Assembly: GCA_021405315.1 (NCBI GenBank)
Contig: QWIH01000006.1
Span: forward strand, 1 to 64,000
Source: Leptolyngbya sp. PLA1
Lineage (GTDB): Bacteria > Planctomycetota > Phycisphaerae > Phycisphaerales > UBA1924
Direction of reading: 5' to 3'
DNA length: 64,000 nt
Position numbers and translations under genes: made by a program. The notes beneath the pieces are model-generated. The model had not been told where the DNA came from, did no database searches, and saw only the letters and a program-made list of their open reading frames with translations. Of the stretch, positions 18,817 through 27,252 are shown piece after piece. Each line of letters starts with the position of its first letter. The first letter of the stretch is position 1.

Positions 18817-19386
18817 TCACGCGTGGCGAGAGAATCGGCGCGGTTGCTGGCTGGGAAGGCCGAGGAACGTGGCCGCGGGGAGCAGGATGAGGGCGAGCGG
18901 GACGGCGAGGACGCCGGTGTAGAGAGCGCCTCCGAGCCCGACCAAGAGCTCGTGTGTCGGGCTGGTCGCGATCGGATCGAAGAGCATCCGGACCCAGAGA
19001 ATGGCGACGAGGACGACCTGCGCGACGGCGGCGCCGGTACAGGCGAGGAAGCCGAGCGTGAGCGGGTTGCGCCGGATCATCACGCCCCGCAGCGCGATGA
19101 CGAGCTGGGTTCCGACGAGGAAGCCGAGGGCGTGCGGCCCGACGATGATGGCGCGGCCTTCCGGGGAGGTCAGGCCGACATCGGCCATGATGTCGGCGAG
19201 GAGGCCCAGAGCGATGGCGGTCCAGAACGGTGCGCGGCCCGTGCCGCACATCGCGACGAAGGCGGTAAGGATGAAGAGGAAGCTGGGTGCAACGCCGGAG
19301 GCGCCGAGTTCGAGGAGGGGCTTGGAGAGGCCGAGGTCGAGCCCCAGGAATACCCACGCGGCGAGGACGAGGCCGATGCGGCTCAT
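18817..19386 (-). CDS. mreD: Rod-shape membrane protein MreD
   Basis: 189 aa with about five membrane helices and the short loop pattern of MreD. Sequence conservation in this family is low; the main evidence is its position directly after mreC with a 4-base overlap (ATGA at 19383-19386). It is the membrane partner of the elongasome. The aldehyde dehydrogenase ends 4 bases away on the other strand. Confidence 0.8.
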   Translation of the reverse strand: MSRIGLVLAAWVFLGLDLGLSKPLLELGASGVAPSFLFILTAFVAMCGTGRAPFWTAIALGLLADIMADVGLTSPEGRAIIVGPHALGFLVGTQLVIALRGVMIRRNPLTLGFLACTGAAVAQVVLVAILWVRMLFDPIATSPTHELLVGLGGALYTGVLAVPLALILLPAATFLGLPSQQPRRFSRHA

Positions 19387-20258
19387 GGGCGGCCCCCCTC
19401 GCCCAGGACGGGCGTCCAGAGCACCACCTCGCTCAGGCGGTCGAGCCCGGAAACGGCGGGGCGCACGGTGATGACCTTGCGGAGGGGCTGATCGGGGCTG
19501 GGCTCAACGCGTTCCACGCGGCCCAGCACGAGCATGCGTGCGGCCTTTGGCCAGGTCGGGTCATCGAGGCGGACGGTCTGGCCGACTGCGGGCTCGATGG
19601 CAGCGCTGGTGGTGGGGTCGCGGCGGTCCTCGACGGGGCCGCGGAGCGTTCCCTCGCCGGTGGGCGAGAGGGTGCAGCGGAGGCCGTCGGGGTTGCCCTG
19701 GGCGATGATGACCACGCCGGCGAGGGCCTCGGCGCCGCGGGCGGTGATGGGCTTCACGGTGCAGGTGCGATCGGCGCTGGCGACGACGCGGCCGACGATC
19801 TGCAGGCCCGGCGCGATGGCGAAGGACTGGGGGGACACGCCCTGGGCGCTGCCGGCCTGGACGCGGAGCACCGGCGAGCGAGCCTCGGTGCCGTAGCCGA
19901 AGACCCCCGCCTGCAGGACGCGGACGGGCTGGTCGCGCACCATCTCGAGACCGCTCTGGAGGTCGCGGATGACCTGGGTGAGGCGGGCGTTCTCCTGGCG
20001 CTGGCGGAGGAGCTCGGCTTCGAGGAACCCGATCTTCTCCTCGTAGGCGAGCTGGGCCTCGTCGGTCATGCTGGTGCCGGAGCCACGGAGCCAGGCGCCG
20101 GCGAGCACCAGGGGCTGGGAGATGGGGGCGGCGAGGATGCTGACCTTGTCCTGGAGCCAGTCGGCCCAGCGGTGGAAGCGTGCGGGCACGGCGAGCGCGA
20201 GGGCACACAGCACCACGACCGTGATGGAGGGCGCGCGCTGGAAAAGAGCTGGTGGCAT
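19383..20258 (-). CDS. mreC: Rod-shape determining protein MreC
   Basis: 291 aa. One N-terminal membrane helix (SITVVVLCALALAVPA), a coiled coil (about 70-105, YEEKIGFLEAELLRQRQENARL) and two periplasmic beta domains, the usual MreC plan. The start at 20258 is chosen over upstream codons because the extension is arginine-rich and unlike the family. It scaffolds peptidoglycan synthesis together with MreB and MreD. Confidence 0.88.
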   Translation of the reverse strand: MPPALFQRAPSITVVVLCALALAVPARFHRWADWLQDKVSILAAPISQPLVLAGAWLRGSGTSMTDEAQLAYEEKIGFLEAELLRQRQENARLTQVIRDLQSGLEMVRDQPVRVLQAGVFGYGTEARSPVLRVQAGSAQGVSPQSFAIAPGLQIVGRVVASADRTCTVKPITARGAEALAGVVIIAQGNPDGLRCTLSPTGEGTLRGPVEDRRDPTTSAAIEPAVGQTVRLDDPTWPKAARMLVLGRVERVEPSPDQPLRKVITVRPAVSGLDRLSEVVLWTPVLGEGGRP

Positions 20259-20299
20259 GGTCGGTCGTGCCGGTGCTTCGGCGCGTGGCGCGTGGGCGC

Positions 20300-21346
20300 T
20301 CAGGCCGACATGTCGTTCTCGAGCGTGGTCTTCCACTCCTCGAGGTGTTCGAGATAGATCGCGGTCCCGCGGGCGACGCACGTGAGCGGGTCTTCCGCGA
20401 GGCGGGTATCGAGGCCGGTGGCTTTCTGGATGACGCTGGTGAGACCCCGGAGGAGCGAGCCGCCCCCGGCCATCATGATGCCGTTCTCGACGAGGTCGGC
20501 GGCGAGTTCGGGCTCGGCGCGCTCGAGGGTGCGGGTGACGGCCTCGGAGATTCCCTGCACGGGCTCGAGGAGCGCCTCGCGGATCTCCTCGCTGGTGATG
20601 ACGGTCTTGCGGGGCAGGCCGGAGATCATGTCGCGCCCGCGGACCTCCATCGTGGTTTCCTGGGGCAGGGGCGAGGCACTGCCGATCTCGATCTTGATGC
20701 GTTCGGCGGTCTGCTCGCCGATCATCATGTTGTACGTGCGCTTCATGTGGTTCATGATCGCCTCGTCCATGTCGTCGCCGGCGACACGCACGGACTCGCA
20801 GGTGGCGATGTCCGCGAGGCTCATGATGGCCACCTCGGTCGTGCCGCCCCCGATGTCGACGATCATGCTCGCGGTGGGCTCGGCGAAGGGCAACCCAGCG
20901 CCGATGGCGGCGGCGACCGGCTCTTCGATGAGAAACGTGCGGCGGGCGCCGGCGCGCTCCGCGGACTGGAAGACGGCCTGCTTCTCGACGGCGGTGATGC
21001 CGGAGGGGATGGAGATGACCACGCGCGGGCCGAAGATGCGGCCCTTGCCGTTGACCTTGCGGATGAAGTACCCCAGCATGGCCTCGGTGATCTCGAAGTC
21101 GGAGATCACGCCGTCCTTGAGCGGGCGGATGGCGGAGATGGAGCCGGGGGTCTTTCCCAGCATTTCCTTCGCGCGCCAGCCGACGGCCTCACCGTTCATC
21201 AGGACCTGGTTGGTGCCCTTGCGGACCGCGACGACGCTGGGCTCATTGAGCACGATGCCCTGCCCGCGCACCGCAACGAGGGTGTTGCAGGTGCCCAGGT
21301 CGATGCCCATGTCGACGCTGAATAGTCCGAGAAGACGGTCCAACAT
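20300..21346 (-). CDS. mreB: Rod-shape determining actin MreB
   Basis: 348 aa, standard length. Phosphate loops DLGTCNTLVAVRG and DIGGGTTEVAIMS, the adenosine motif MMAGGGSLLRGL, and the IEEPVAAAIGAGLP segment are all present. It polymerises under the inner membrane to guide lateral wall growth. It is the first gene of mreB-mreC-mreD (41-base and -4-base gaps). Its presence argues for peptidoglycan in this lineage. A 202-base gap upstream presumably carries the promoter. Confidence 0.96.
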   Translation of the reverse strand: MLDRLLGLFSVDMGIDLGTCNTLVAVRGQGIVLNEPSVVAVRKGTNQVLMNGEAVGWRAKEMLGKTPGSISAIRPLKDGVISDFEITEAMLGYFIRKVNGKGRIFGPRVVISIPSGITAVEKQAVFQSAERAGARRTFLIEEPVAAAIGAGLPFAEPTASMIVDIGGGTTEVAIMSLADIATCESVRVAGDDMDEAIMNHMKRTYNMMIGEQTAERIKIEIGSASPLPQETTMEVRGRDMISGLPRKTVITSEEIREALLEPVQGISEAVTRTLERAEPELAADLVENGIMMAGGGSLLRGLTSVIQKATGLDTRLAEDPLTCVARGTAIYLEHLEEWKTTLENDMSA

Positions 21347-21496
21347 CCTGTGTCAAGGCCTTTTCTGAGCCGTCGAGAGGCTCGTGAATGGTGCGTTCGG
21401 ACCCGGTGAGGGTAGGCCAGCGGAGCCGGCTCTGCGTTCGGATCATATCGGATGCCGGGGCGATCCGCCGCCACCGAACGGTGCGACCGAATGACA

Positions 21497-21522
21497 GCGG
21501 GCGAGCCCGGAGGCCCGCCCGC
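21497..21522 (-). terminator. Hairpin between the 532-aa dockerin gene and mreB
   Basis: A perfect 7-bp stem GCGGGCG/CGCCCGC with a 12-base loop lies 27 bases past the stop at 21549. No T-tract follows, so this is a weak candidate. Confidence 0.4.
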
Positions 21523-21548
21523 GTCGATGGTGGTGCGAAGGGTGCTGG

Positions 21549-23147
21549 TTAGGGGCAGTCGCCGCCGGCGACGACGTTCACGAGCGCGGCGTAGTCGTCC
21601 TGATCGGCGTTGCCGTCCTGGTTGAAGTCCGGGTCACGGTTGGTGGGGTTCTCACCGCCGCCGATGACGTTGACGAGGTAGGCGAGGTCGTCCTGGTCGA
21701 CGTTGCCGTCCTGGTTGAAGTCGGGGTCGCAGGGGGTGGAGGTGGAGGAGAAGCAGGCGCCGGTCATTTCGATGCGGTAGGCGAGGCTGGAGCCGCCGGT
21801 GCCTGTCCAGGTCGCGACGGAGCCGAGTGCGCCGGGGCCGTCGGGCTGGCGTTCGACGTTGAAGGGGGTGTTGGCCCAGAGGAGCTGGCCGCCCTCATCG
21901 ACCGGGTCGATGTTGTAGCGGGCGAGGGCGATGTAGTAGTCGCCGTTACCGGGGACGAACTGGCCGGTGATTCGGCTGGTGAGCCCTCCGGCGGGGTTGT
22001 CGTCGTTGTAGGTGACACCGACGCCTTGATCGTTGAAGAGGAAGAGTTGGGTGTCGCCGGTGGTTTCGGGGTTGGTGGTGGTGGCGGAGAAGTTGGCGGC
22101 ATCGCAGACGCGGATGCGGTACATGTCGACGTCGGTGGTGGACTCGGAGAAGCCGGCGAGGACGGCGAAGGGGTCAGTGCCGGAGGGAACCTGGGCGGAG
22201 GCGGGGAGGTCCCCGGCGTCGGAGCCGCCGTTGGCGGTTTCGTCCCACTGGGGCGGGGTGACAAGTCGGAGGGAGATGTTGCCCGTGGCGGAGCGGGACT
22301 CGGCGTCGGAGAGGGTCCAGGGGAGGCTGTAGGTGCCGCCGGGGGTGGAGAGGGAGGACTGGAAGTTGTAAGAGAAGATGTTGTCGCCGGGGGAAACGTC
22401 GCCGTTGGTCCCGTCGTCGTACATGGTCTGGGTGCCGCTGCCGCCGAGCAGGCTGAGATCAATGACGCACGCGAGGCCGGTGCTGGTGGGGTTGGCGCCG
22501 GGGTTGGCGGTGACGGTAAGGAGCGAAGCGTCGCCCTGGTTGATGGTGGCGGGGGTGGCGGCGCCGGTGCCGGAGGGCGGGATGGGCGCGCCGGCGGGCT
22601 GGATGCGGACGTTCAGGACGGTGTCCCGCTGGGTGCCGGTGTAGGTGGAGGTGACGCTCCAGCCGGTGGCGTTGAACGTGACGTTGAAGCGGCCCACGGC
22701 GATCCAGTAGGTGCCCGCGGCGAGGGGACCGCTCTGGCCGGAGAACGCGAGGCCGGCTGTCTGGCCCGTGATGACGGTCGCGGGGCGGGCGGGGGCGGTC
22801 TGCCCGAAGGAGAGCTGAGAGAAGAGGCCCGGCCCGCTGTCGTCATCGCTGCGGACGAGGTTGCCCGCGTCGTTGTAAACGCCGATCTCCTGGTCCGACA
22901 TATCGGTCGCGGGGAGCGGGGTGGTGGTCGGGGTGGTGAAGATGTCGATGTAGCCGTCGTTGGCGGCGACGTCGGGGAGGACGATCCGGAACCACTGGAT
23001 GTCGTTGGCGGCGACGAGGTTGACCGTACGCGTCACGGTCTCGGCGGTGGTGTGCGTGCCGAGGTCGGTGAAGCTGGAGGGCTGGGCGTACGCCGCGGCG
23101 GCGAGAGCGCCGCAACCGACCAGACCGATAGCGCGACCGAGGTTCAT
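21549..23147 (-). CDS. Exported protein with paired dockerin-like tail, paralogue of 11044-12885
   Basis: 532 aa. The start at 23147 has AAGGAG upstream and a signal peptide (MNLGRAIGLVGCGALAAAAYAQ). The first 200 residues are unlike the 613-aa paralogue, but from the LLGGSGTQTMYDDGTNGDVSPGDN stretch to the end the two proteins share architecture: a beta domain with a D-G-xNGD-VxPGDN turn, then TPPQWDETANGGSDAGDLP, then the two EF-hand-like repeats (DFNQDGNVDQDD, DFNQDGNADQDD) ending GGDCP. A calcium-stabilised cell-surface protein of unknown ligand is likely. Confidence 0.85.
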   Translation of the reverse strand: MNLGRAIGLVGCGALAAAAYAQPSSFTDLGTHTTAETVTRTVNLVAANDIQWFRIVLPDVAANDGYIDIFTTPTTTPLPATDMSDQEIGVYNDAGNLVRSDDDSGPGLFSQLSFGQTAPARPATVITGQTAGLAFSGQSGPLAAGTYWIAVGRFNVTFNATGWSVTSTYTGTQRDTVLNVRIQPAGAPIPPSGTGAATPATINQGDASLLTVTANPGANPTSTGLACVIDLSLLGGSGTQTMYDDGTNGDVSPGDNIFSYNFQSSLSTPGGTYSLPWTLSDAESRSATGNISLRLVTPPQWDETANGGSDAGDLPASAQVPSGTDPFAVLAGFSESTTDVDMYRIRVCDAANFSATTTNPETTGDTQLFLFNDQGVGVTYNDDNPAGGLTSRITGQFVPGNGDYYIALARYNIDPVDEGGQLLWANTPFNVERQPDGPGALGSVATWTGTGGSSLAYRIEMTGACFSSTSTPCDPDFNQDGNVDQDDLAYLVNVIGGGENPTNRDPDFNQDGNADQDDYAALVNVVAGGDCP

Positions 23148-23235
23148 GCTGAGCTCCTTGCGGTGAAAGTGATGTTCCGATGCCCCGCAGCAGCGGCGGG
23201 GATGCATGTGTAGTAGAGCCGATCCGGCGCGTAGG

Positions 23236-24633
23236 TCAAGGGGAATTGGCGGAAAGCCGCAGCCCGGTGTCCTTGGGGTAACACTCATCCAGGGTGGTGA
23301 GCCACTGTTCAGCGGTCTCGACATGCACGAATCTGCGACGAACTGCGTCCGCGTTCGGATGGTGTTGGGCGAACTTGATGGCAAACTTCCGCATATTGCG
23401 GCAGGTGGTTTCTTCCGCGTGACGGAAGCGTCGCGTGACGGCGAGGGAGAGGTCGAAGTGAGCGCGGAGGACATCGCGTTGTTCCACGAGAGACGGAGGG
23501 GCGGGCTGGTGCCCGGCCATGAGTTGGCGTGCCTGTCTGAAGATCCACGGGTTGCCGATGCATCCCCGCGCGACAGCCACGCCGCTGACGCCGGTGTAGG
23601 CGATCATCCGGAAGATGTCCGCCGCGTCCCAGATGTCGCCGCTGCCGAGGATGGGGAGTTCGGGCGTGCGTGAGACGATGCCGGCGAGGATGTCCCAGCG
23701 GCTGGGGCCGACGTATTTCTGCTGCACGGTGCGTGCGTGGACGGTGGCCCACGCGTAGCCCATCGCCGCCGCGGCCTTGAGGATGCGTTCGCAGTTCGAG
23801 GCCATTTCGGGCGTGTCGTCGAAGGCGCGTCGGAGCTTGACGGTGCAGGCGACCTCGCGGGGCACTGCCTCGCGCACGGCCTCAAGGATGCGGATCGCGC
23901 CCTCCGGCTCGGCGAGCCAGTGCCCGCCCCTGGCCTTGCGCTCGATCTTCTTCACGGGGCAGGCGAGGTTGACGTCGATCGCCTGGAACGAGGAGTCTGA
24001 CCTTGGGGAGGCCTCGCGTGCGGCGACGGAGGTGTCGAATCCGTCGGGGCCGTCGAGGTGATCGAGCGGGTCGCAGGAATCCTCGCAGTCGCCCAGGCCC
24101 TCTGTCGGGTCGAGCCGGCCCAGTTGTTCGCCGCCGGGGAGCCTGAGGTGCTGCGGGTCGGGCGGCTCGAAGGACCCCGCGCGTGCGTAGGCGAGTTCGC
24201 GGTACTCACGGTCGGAGCGGCGGCGTTGCTCGACCATCTTGAGGGCGGCGGCGGCCATCTCGGCGGGCTCGCTGCCCATGATCTGGCCTGCGAGGGGCTG
24301 GTCGGCGGCGCCGCCCGGGATGTTGTCGCGGAGTTCGCCGAGGTCGGCCTTGTCGAACCCGCGGCCGCCGGCGAGGAGGACGCGGTCGAGGAGGGCCTCG
24401 GTGACGCAGTACGGGCAGCCGTGGCGCCGCGCGATGATGCGCATCGCCGCGTCGGAGTATCCGGCGAGGCCGGCCTGGAAGAACGGGGCGTTGAAGGCGG
24501 GGACGGCGCGGGTGATTCGGGGGTCCATGCCGCGAGCGGCGAGGCCCTCCGCGATGCGGCGTGGGTCGATGGTCTCCGAACCCGGCGCGATGGCGGGGGC
24601 CGGCGGGGTGGCGTTGTGGCTCTGAACGGACAT
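23236..24633 (-). CDS. tRNA-dihydrouridine synthase with an internal insert
   Basis: 465 aa, about 130 longer than DusB-type enzymes. The FMN-binding TIM barrel is recognisable from FNAPFFQAGLAGYSDAAMRIIAR, the catalytic cysteine in VNLACPVKK, TVKLRRAFDD, VHARTVQQKYVG, ILGSGDIWDA and VAVARGCIGNPWIF. It reduces uridines in the tRNA D-loop using FMN and NADPH. Between the first barrel strands and the cysteine motif there is an insert of roughly 75 residues (about 150-225), rich in Asp, Pro and Gly, likely a surface loop. ATG codons at 24663 and 24684 are upstream alternatives; 24633 is preferred. Confidence 0.88.
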   Translation of the reverse strand: MSVQSHNATPPAPAIAPGSETIDPRRIAEGLAARGMDPRITRAVPAFNAPFFQAGLAGYSDAAMRIIARRHGCPYCVTEALLDRVLLAGGRGFDKADLGELRDNIPGGAADQPLAGQIMGSEPAEMAAAALKMVEQRRRSDREYRELAYARAGSFEPPDPQHLRLPGGEQLGRLDPTEGLGDCEDSCDPLDHLDGPDGFDTSVAAREASPRSDSSFQAIDVNLACPVKKIERKARGGHWLAEPEGAIRILEAVREAVPREVACTVKLRRAFDDTPEMASNCERILKAAAAMGYAWATVHARTVQQKYVGPSRWDILAGIVSRTPELPILGSGDIWDAADIFRMIAYTGVSGVAVARGCIGNPWIFRQARQLMAGHQPAPPSLVEQRDVLRAHFDLSLAVTRRFRHAEETTCRNMRKFAIKFAQHHPNADAVRRRFVHVETAEQWLTTLDECYPKDTGLRLSANSP

Positions 24634-24662
24634 GGGGTGGGCCCGCGCGCCGGGCGTCCGCA

Positions 24663-24668
24663 TATGGT
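24663..24668 (+). promoter_or_regulatory. TATGGT -10-like element, lipoprotein gene
   Basis: TATGGT lies 7 bases before the ATG at 24676. An AGGGG stretch in the same 7 bases could alternatively act as a ribosome binding site. Confidence 0.35.
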
Positions 24669-24675
24669 AGGGGCG

Positions 24676-25101
24676 ATGCGACACGCTTCACTGCTCGTGG
24701 CCCCGGTGCTGGTCCTCGCGCTCTCCGGGTGCGCGTCTCGCGGCCCTGCGGAGGGCGGGCGGGTGTTCCCCGCGACCACGCCCCAGAGCTCGGTGGCCGA
24801 TGTCCACGTGTTCCGTGACGGGACGAGCATTCGGCTGACCAACAGCACGGGGCGCAGCTTCGGGCCGTGCGTGCTGTGGATCAACCGCGCGTTCTCGCGT
24901 GAGTTGCCCGGGCTGGCCGTCGGCGAGACGCTGGAGCTGGACCTGCGGGAGTTCGTCGACGAGCACGGGGCCCGGTTCCGGGCCGGCGGATTCTTCTCGA
25001 CCGAGCCCCCGAAGCGCGTCGTGCTGGTGCAGATTGCGGAGACGGCGCAGGACGGCGCGACGACGCTCACGGGTTTCATCGCGATCGCCGAGGCCGAGTA
25101 G
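24676..25101 (+). CDS. Small putative lipoprotein
   Basis: 141 aa. The start MRHASLLVAPVLVLALSGC ends in a normal lipobox (L-S-G-C), so the protein should be lipid-anchored after cleavage. The 120-residue mature domain is beta-like; no family recognised. An upstream in-frame ATG at 24664 would only add four residues. The next gene starts 17 bases downstream and is probably in the same operon. Confidence 0.75.
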   Translation: MRHASLLVAPVLVLALSGCASRGPAEGGRVFPATTPQSSVADVHVFRDGTSIRLTNSTGRSFGPCVLWINRAFSRELPGLAVGETLELDLREFVDEHGARFRAGGFFSTEPPKRVVLVQIAETAQDGATTLTGFIAIAEAE

Positions 25102-25117
25102 CCCCCGGAGGCGATGC

Positions 25118-25870
25118 ATGAACGTGCTTGTGGTGGGCCCTCATCCGGACGACCAGGAGATCGGCATGGGCGGCACAATCGCGCGCCTGTCACAGGCCGG
25201 GCACGACGTGCTGCTGCTCGACGTGACCGATGGCAGCCCGACGCCACGTGGCGACCGTGCCACGCGCCTCGCGGAGGCGGAGGCGGCGCTCGCGTGCCTG
25301 CAGCCCGGCGCGGGGGGCAGGCCCGTCCGGCGCGTGCTGCTGGACCTCAAGAACCGCGAGGTGGAGCACACGATCAGGGCCAGGCACGCGGTGGCCGGGG
25401 TGATCCGCGCGCACCAGGCACAGGTTGTTTTCGTGCCCCACTGGGAGGACGCGCACCCGGACCATCGGGCGGTGACGCGGATCGTGGAGGACGCGCGGTT
25501 TGACGCGAAGCTGACGAAGATTGAAATGCCGGTGCCCCGCGGGCTCGACCCCGGGCCGCCGATCTACCCGAAGTGGGTCTTCTATTACGAAATCTCGCAC
25601 ATGAGGCGGCTGGTGCACCCGACGTTTTGTGTTGACATCACCGGCTTTGAGGGGAAGAAGCTGGACTCGATCGCGGCGTACCGCTCGCAGTTCGGGCCGT
25701 GGGATGCGGGTGGCCCCGCCCTCGATCCGGGCAAGGTGGTGAGTGCGGATTTCAGAGAGCGGGTGCTGGCGCACGCGCGGGTGTACGGCTCGCTGATAGG
25801 CGTGCCGTTCGCGGAGGGGTTTACGGCGAAAGAGCCGCTGGCGGTGTCGGACCTGGGGGCGTTCACGTGA
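25118..25870 (+). CDS. PIG-L family N-acetylglucosaminyl deacetylase
   Basis: 250 aa. The zinc-binding motif PHPDDQEIGMGGT near the N-terminus and the HPDHR motif near residue 113 are diagnostic of the PIG-L/LmbE family. The TDGSPTPRGDRATRLAEAEAAL segment also fits the GlcNAc-malate or similar deacetylase branch used in low-molecular-weight thiol synthesis, but bshA or bshC are not present nearby, so the substrate is open. The enzyme is cytoplasmic. It follows the lipoprotein gene closely. Confidence 0.88.
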   Translation: MNVLVVGPHPDDQEIGMGGTIARLSQAGHDVLLLDVTDGSPTPRGDRATRLAEAEAALACLQPGAGGRPVRRVLLDLKNREVEHTIRARHAVAGVIRAHQAQVVFVPHWEDAHPDHRAVTRIVEDARFDAKLTKIEMPVPRGLDPGPPIYPKWVFYYEISHMRRLVHPTFCVDITGFEGKKLDSIAAYRSQFGPWDAGGPALDPGKVVSADFRERVLAHARVYGSLIGVPFAEGFTAKEPLAVSDLGAFT

Positions 25871-25891
25871 CCGGGAACCCCGGGGGCAAGA

Positions 25892-26600
25892 CTACGGGCT
25901 AGGCCCCCCCGCGACCCGGTCGATCAGCGCGGCCTGATCGTCCTGATCCACATTGCCGTCGCCGTTGAAATCCGGGTCACGACCTGTGGGGTTGGGGCCG
26001 CCAGCGATCACATCCACCAGATTGGCCACGTCGTCCTGGTCAGCGTTGCCGTCCTGGCGAGGTACTGGATCGCATACTTTTGCGTGTCAAGGTTGGGGTC
26101 GATACCGTCCTCGGCGGTGATCGAGTCCAGCCATGTGGCCTGCACCGTGCCCGAGATGGAGCCGAGCGGCACCTGGAGCGTGAAGACCTGCCCGCAGGTG
26201 ATATCGCCGCGTACGTTGCCGGTGATGTTCGCCGCGAGGATCACCCGTGTGCCCGTTCCCGCCAAGCCACGAAGGCAGGCCGTACCGCGGCGGCGTGTCG
26301 CTCGACAGGTACAGCCACCACCCGCCCACGCTGCCGTCGGCGTTGGGCTTGCCGGGGTCGTAGTGCGCCGCCTTCATCCACTCATCCAGGGTGGGAATCC
26401 AGTACCGCGCGCCGGGTGAATGCGCCGCCTGATCCGTGAAGACGCGCTCGCTGTCGGCGCCAAACGTCGAGACGTCGTACGCCCCGTTCAGGAAGCCCGC
26501 ACGCTCGGTGGTCTTCCCGTTGTGCAGCCAGTTGCAGTACATCGCCGCCGTCCGCCACGTCACCCCACCCCCCGGCATCATCCGCAGAGATGGCCCCGGG
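25892..26600 (-). pseudogene. Broken formylglycine-enzyme-like gene with dockerin tail
   Basis: The minus strand first encodes a fragment of an FGE/SUMF1-type domain (VTWRTAAMYCNWLHNGK ... YWIPTLDEWMKAAHYD ... GGWWLYLSSDTPPRYGLP). Near 26275 the sense frame changes to one encoding RVILAANITGNVRGDITCGQ ... LGSISGTVQATWLDSI. Near 26055 it changes back, to CDPVPRQDGNADQDD ... DPDFNGDGNVDQDDQAALIDRVAGG and a stop at 25892. So there are two frameshifts of opposite sense, and the 5-prime part with signal peptide is missing, cut off at the end of pyrE. Related intact genes would encode exported FGE-like proteins with a dockerin tail. Confidence 0.85.
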
Positions 26601-26601
26601 T

Positions 26602-27159
26602 CTATTCCGCGACGCCCAAATCGCGCTTGGTGAACAGGGACTCGAACGCAAGGCCGGCCTTCTCGATGTTCTCGCGGGCGCCCTCGAGGCGGTCGATCGT
26701 GGCGATGACGGCGCGGACATCGGCGCCGACCTCTCGGAGCGAGGCGACGGCTTCCAAGGCCTGCCCTCCGGTGGTGGCGACGTCTTCGAGAAGGGCGACG
26801 ACATCGCCTTTGCTAATGGCGCCCTCGGACTGCTTGGCCGTGCCGTAGTCCTTCTTCTTGTTGCGGACGAAGATGCAGGGGAGGCCGGTTTCGAGGCTGG
26901 CGGCGGTGACGAGCGGGATGCCGCCGAGCTCGGCGCCGGCGAGGCGGACGAACCGGACTCCGAGGCGGGATTCGAGGTGCTTGAGGCGTGCGGCGAAGAG
27001 TGGCGCAAGCTGGCGGAGGAGTTCAGGACGGGTGGAGAAGAGGTACTTGTCCAAGTAGTAGGAGGAGGTCTTGCCTGAGCGGAGGGTGAAGGTGCCCCGG
27101 AGGAGGGCGATCTGGGCGATGGCGTGCGCGAGTGGAGAGGTGGCGGTGGGTGTGCTCAT
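26602..27159 (-). CDS. pyrE: Orotate phosphoribosyltransferase
   Basis: 185 aa, normal for PyrE. It joins orotate to PRPP to form OMP in pyrimidine synthesis. The PRPP-binding loop VVALLEDVATTGGQALEA, the FTLRSGKTSSYYLDKY substrate loop and the KKKDYGTAKQ flexible-loop region are clear. It stands alone without other pyr genes. On the minus strand TATACA ends 7 bases before the ATG and no ribosome binding site is present, suggesting a leaderless mRNA. Confidence 0.93.
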   Translation of the reverse strand: MSTPTATSPLAHAIAQIALLRGTFTLRSGKTSSYYLDKYLFSTRPELLRQLAPLFAARLKHLESRLGVRFVRLAGAELGGIPLVTAASLETGLPCIFVRNKKKDYGTAKQSEGAISKGDVVALLEDVATTGGQALEAVASLREVGADVRAVIATIDRLEGARENIEKAGLAFESLFTKRDLGVAE

Positions 27160-27166
27160 GCGGGGT

Positions 27167-27172
27167 TGTATA
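27167..27172 (-). promoter_or_regulatory. TATACA -10-like element, pyrE
   Basis: TATACA on the minus strand lies 7 bases before the pyrE ATG; no -35 was recognised. Confidence 0.45.
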
Positions 27173-27252
27173 GGCCGTGGGAAGGCGGGCGGCGGGGCGG
27201 GCAATGGACCGGCCGGCGGGCCGTTCCGCATATGCTGGTGTGGGAGGTCTTT

